From NCBI GenBank assembly GCA_017551215.1, contig JAFZMA010000029.1, positions 1 to 6,281 of the forward strand: a stretch of DNA of 6,281 nucleotides, in the 5' to 3' direction. This DNA comes from Bacteroidales bacterium (GTDB taxonomy: Bacteria > Bacteroidota > Bacteroidia > Bacteroidales > UBA932). Position numbers and translations under genes: made by a program. Shown in pieces: positions 5,494 to 6,281 of this stretch (position 1 is its first letter; every line of letters begins with the position of its first letter). Under the pieces are notes generated by a model. That model saw only the letters and a program-made list of their open reading frames with translations, searched no databases and was not told the origin of the DNA.

Positions 5494-6281
5494 ATGCTTA
5501 GAAGAATACGTGTCGTTCTTGCCACCCTATTCTTTATCCTGATAACGCTTCTGTTTCTGGATTTCACTGGATTTGCCCCCAAGCATCTTGTCTGGATGGC
5601 AAAAATCCAGTTCCTTCCGGCGGTCCTGAGCCTTAACATAATAATTGTTGTTGCTCTGATTCTTTTCACAATAGTATTCGGAAGAATCTATTGCTCAATC
5701 ATTTGCCCGTTGGGAGTCCTTCAGGATATTTTCGGGTGGTTCGGAAAAAAGGCAAAGAAAAACCGGTACACGTATTCCAAAGCCCAAAGCTGGCTCAGGT
5801 ACACGGTGCTCGGAATCTTCATCCTTGCAATAATATTCGGAGTTGCAAGTCTAGTCGCCTTGCTTGCTCCTTACAGTTCCTTTGGAAGAATAGCCCAGAA
5901 CCTGCTGTCCCCAATCTATATCTGGGGGAACAATGTTCTGGCAAGCTTTGCGGACAAGACCTTCATTAGCAGGGAAGTCTGGATCAGGTCTCTGCCTACG
6001 TTTATTATTGCTGCAGCAACTTTTGTCATACTGCTGATTCTGGCGTGGAGGAACGGCAGAACCTACTGTAACACAATCTGTCCGGTTGGAACTGTCCTGA
6101 GTTTCTTTGCAAGGTTCTCCATTTTCCGTCCTGTGATAGACAAAAGCAAGTGCGTTGGCTGCAATCTCTGCGTGAAGAACTGCAAGGCCTCTTGCATCAA
6201 CATAAAGGGCCACAAGATAGACTATTCCAGATGCGTAGTCTGCGGAGACTGCATCTCCAAATGCAAGAAAGATGCAATATC
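5494..6281 (+). CDS. Membrane 4Fe-4S ferredoxin-type protein (NapH/CcoG-like), 3' truncated by window edge
   Basis: An open frame from the ATG at 5494 continues through the window end and gives 262 residues so far. Hydrophobic segments are seen at about 7-24, 47-63, 103-125 and 169-185. Two CxxxCP motifs stand at membrane borders: YCSIICPLG (C67, C71) and YCNTICPVG (C192, C196), as in NapH and related polyferredoxin membrane proteins. Two ferredoxin motifs follow: CVGCNLCVKNC (C220, C223, C226, C230) and CVVCGDCISKC (C247, C250, C253, C257), each fit for one 4Fe-4S cluster, with the last Cys of each motif not followed by Pro. The family passes electrons between quinones or a membrane reductase and a soluble or periplasmic partner; the partner here is unknown because the next gene is outside the window. 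The start is supported by a 13-nt gap after mltD and by a basic N-terminus (MLRRIR) before the first membrane segment. Confidence 0.88.
   Translation, partial: MLRRIRVVLATLFFILITLLFLDFTGFAPKHLVWMAKIQFLPAVLSLNIIIVVALILFTIVFGRIYCSIICPLGVLQDIFGWFGKKAKKNRYTYSKAQSWLRYTVLGIFILAIIFGVASLVALLAPYSSFGRIAQNLLSPIYIWGNNVLASFADKTFISREVWIRSLPTFIIAAATFVILLILAWRNGRTYCNTICPVGTVLSFFARFSIFRPVIDKSKCVGCNLCVKNCKASCINIKGHKIDYSRCVVCGDCISKCKKDAI

Noticed and set aside
5310..6213. Minus-strand ORFs at 5310-5669 and 5851-6213 and a plus-strand ORF at 5691-5969
   Set aside because: All lie within mltD or the iron-sulfur membrane protein in other frames. The Cys motifs and membrane segments in the 5494 frame clearly mark the true gene.
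1..6281. Search by eye for a parS site near parAB
   Set aside because: No palindrome resembling TGTTTCACGTGAAACA, nor any CACGTG core, was seen, so no centromere site is claimed.

Overview
The window looks like ordinary chromosomal DNA from a member of the Bacteroidota, most likely a Bacteroidales-type organism. Four things point there. The ParA/ParB pair is followed directly by a DUF5683-type protein and an MltD-like LysM transglycosylase, a neighbourhood I associate with this phylum. Both exported proteins carry signal peptides ending in AYA|Q. TAnnTTTG-type -7 promoter boxes sit in the divergent intergenic region. Shine-Dalgarno sequences are weak or absent. The genes favour ATA for Ile and AGA/AGG for Arg although base composition is moderate. 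I see no mobile element, CRISPR array, rRNA or tRNA.

Layout. Positions 1-153 (+) hold the 3' end of a gene whose product ends like the primosomal helicase PriA. It converges, with a 5-bp gap, on a diacylglycerol kinase-family lipid kinase on the minus strand (159-1103). An 83-bp divergent intergenic region (1104-1186) has one -7-like box facing each way. From 1187 to the right edge five plus-strand genes lie close together with gaps of 2, 9, 20 and 13 nt: parA, parB, a DUF5683-like exported protein with two internal repeats, an MltD-like lytic transglycosylase with LysM domains, and a membrane protein with two CxxxCP motifs and two 4Fe-4S ferredoxin motifs, cut off at base 6281.

How they fit together. 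ParA and ParB are the chromosome-segregation ATPase and its CTP-switch DNA clamp. The next two products are exported and at least one of them remodels peptidoglycan, so the apparent operon joins nucleoid segregation to envelope proteins. The last gene looks like a membrane electron-transfer component (NapH/CcoG-like) and may only be a neighbour. No parS-like palindrome is visible here, so ParB must load elsewhere or at a diverged site.

The least understood part is the DUF5683-like protein and its link to parAB. Most of the rest is well-recognised housekeeping content, and I did not find clear evidence of a wholly new system.
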